Part shown: one piece after another, positions 63,851 to 64,000 of the stretch
How positions within the stretch are numbered: the stretch's first letter is position 1
How the letters are laid out: every line of letters starts with the position of its first letter
Assembly (NCBI GenBank): GCA_002005505.1
Contig: KV908575.1
Coordinates: 94,053-158,052 of the forward strand
DNA from: Botryococcus braunii
Taxonomy: Eukaryota > Chlorophyta > Trebouxiophyceae
Direction: 5' to 3'
Length of the DNA: 64,000 nucleotides
Notes under the pieces: model-generated
What the model was told of the DNA's origin: nothing
Databases searched by the model: none
The model's input: only the letters and a program-made list of their open reading frames with translations
Program-made: the position numbers and the translations under genes

Positions 63851-64000
63851 CTTCTCTTTCTCTCCCTACCTCCCCTCCCCCCCTCCTTTTTCCGCACCCC
63901 ACTCTCTCTTGCAATACAAAAAGCACTCAGATTCCTGTACTTCATTGCTAACCATGTCAGGCATGGCCTTCAAGTCCTAAAATACGTACCCAGGGCTCCA

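Overview
This is a eukaryotic nuclear window, most likely from a green alga. Evidence: spliceosomal introns (GTAAGT...CAG); primer-binding sites that match the anticodon arm of plant-type initiator tRNA-Met; the pentamer TGTAA, the chlorophyte polyadenylation signal, at the expected place in several LTRs; and a proline-rich (PPPPPTVIPS)n secreted-protein gene. The species is not identified. About 53 kb of the 64 kb is one nest of LTR retrotransposons; the last 11 kb is host DNA with microsatellites and parts of a hydroxyproline-rich protein gene.

Nest, outermost first, deduced from target-site duplications (TSDs) and restored reading frames. F is a non-coding LTR element (5' LTR from 9774, 3' LTR 51976-52920). 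On its left, copia element G (minus, 5995-9773) sits in F's 5' LTR; gypsy-2 (minus, 5' LTR 5506-5994) sits in G; gypsy-1 (plus, 1 to about 4984) sits in the gag of gypsy-2; and a solo LTR of the gypsy-2 family (2067-2555, TSD GCCCC) sits in the pol of gypsy-1. In the F interior lies copia element B (15209-51947, TSD CTTAC). B is broken by copia element A (16685-38161, TSD AAAAG) and copia element C (minus, 40513-48351, TSD CAGTT). A is broken by copia element D (21245-28254) and copia element E (minus, 29304-36439, TSD TACTG). Across the B, A, D, E, C and solo-LTR junctions the reading frame is restored when insert plus one TSD is subtracted.

Coding state: D has one uninterrupted 1737-codon gag-pol. 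C has one 1614-codon gag-pol with an upstream amber codon. E has gag and pol ORFs separated by one frameshift. A, B, G and both gypsy elements are broken. A and B carry an extra ORF between PBS and gag, and E and C have different small ORFs in the same place.

Most notable observation: the LTRs of A, B, C, D, E, F and G, although different in sequence, share one architecture. A 110-286 nt leader block occurs twice. The first copy is followed by a splice donor (CAG|GT). The second copy ends in a splice acceptor (CAG) shortly before the PBS, and in six of the seven families TGTAA lies 0-5 nt before the second copy. In E and C the first copy contains two extra introns with GT-AG ends, and the second copy is the same leader with those introns exactly removed. 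This looks like the spliced 5' leader of the genomic RNA being reverse transcribed as strong-stop DNA and re-incorporated each cycle, so the LTR can keep introns although its RNA is spliced. The 5' LTR of F lacks exactly the predicted 177-nt intron.

Region 52921-64000: non-coding DNA with short repeats, then plus-strand exon candidates (signal peptide at 56172, Cys-rich and Pro-rich exons at 57507-59186), with long CA, CT and GC tracts.
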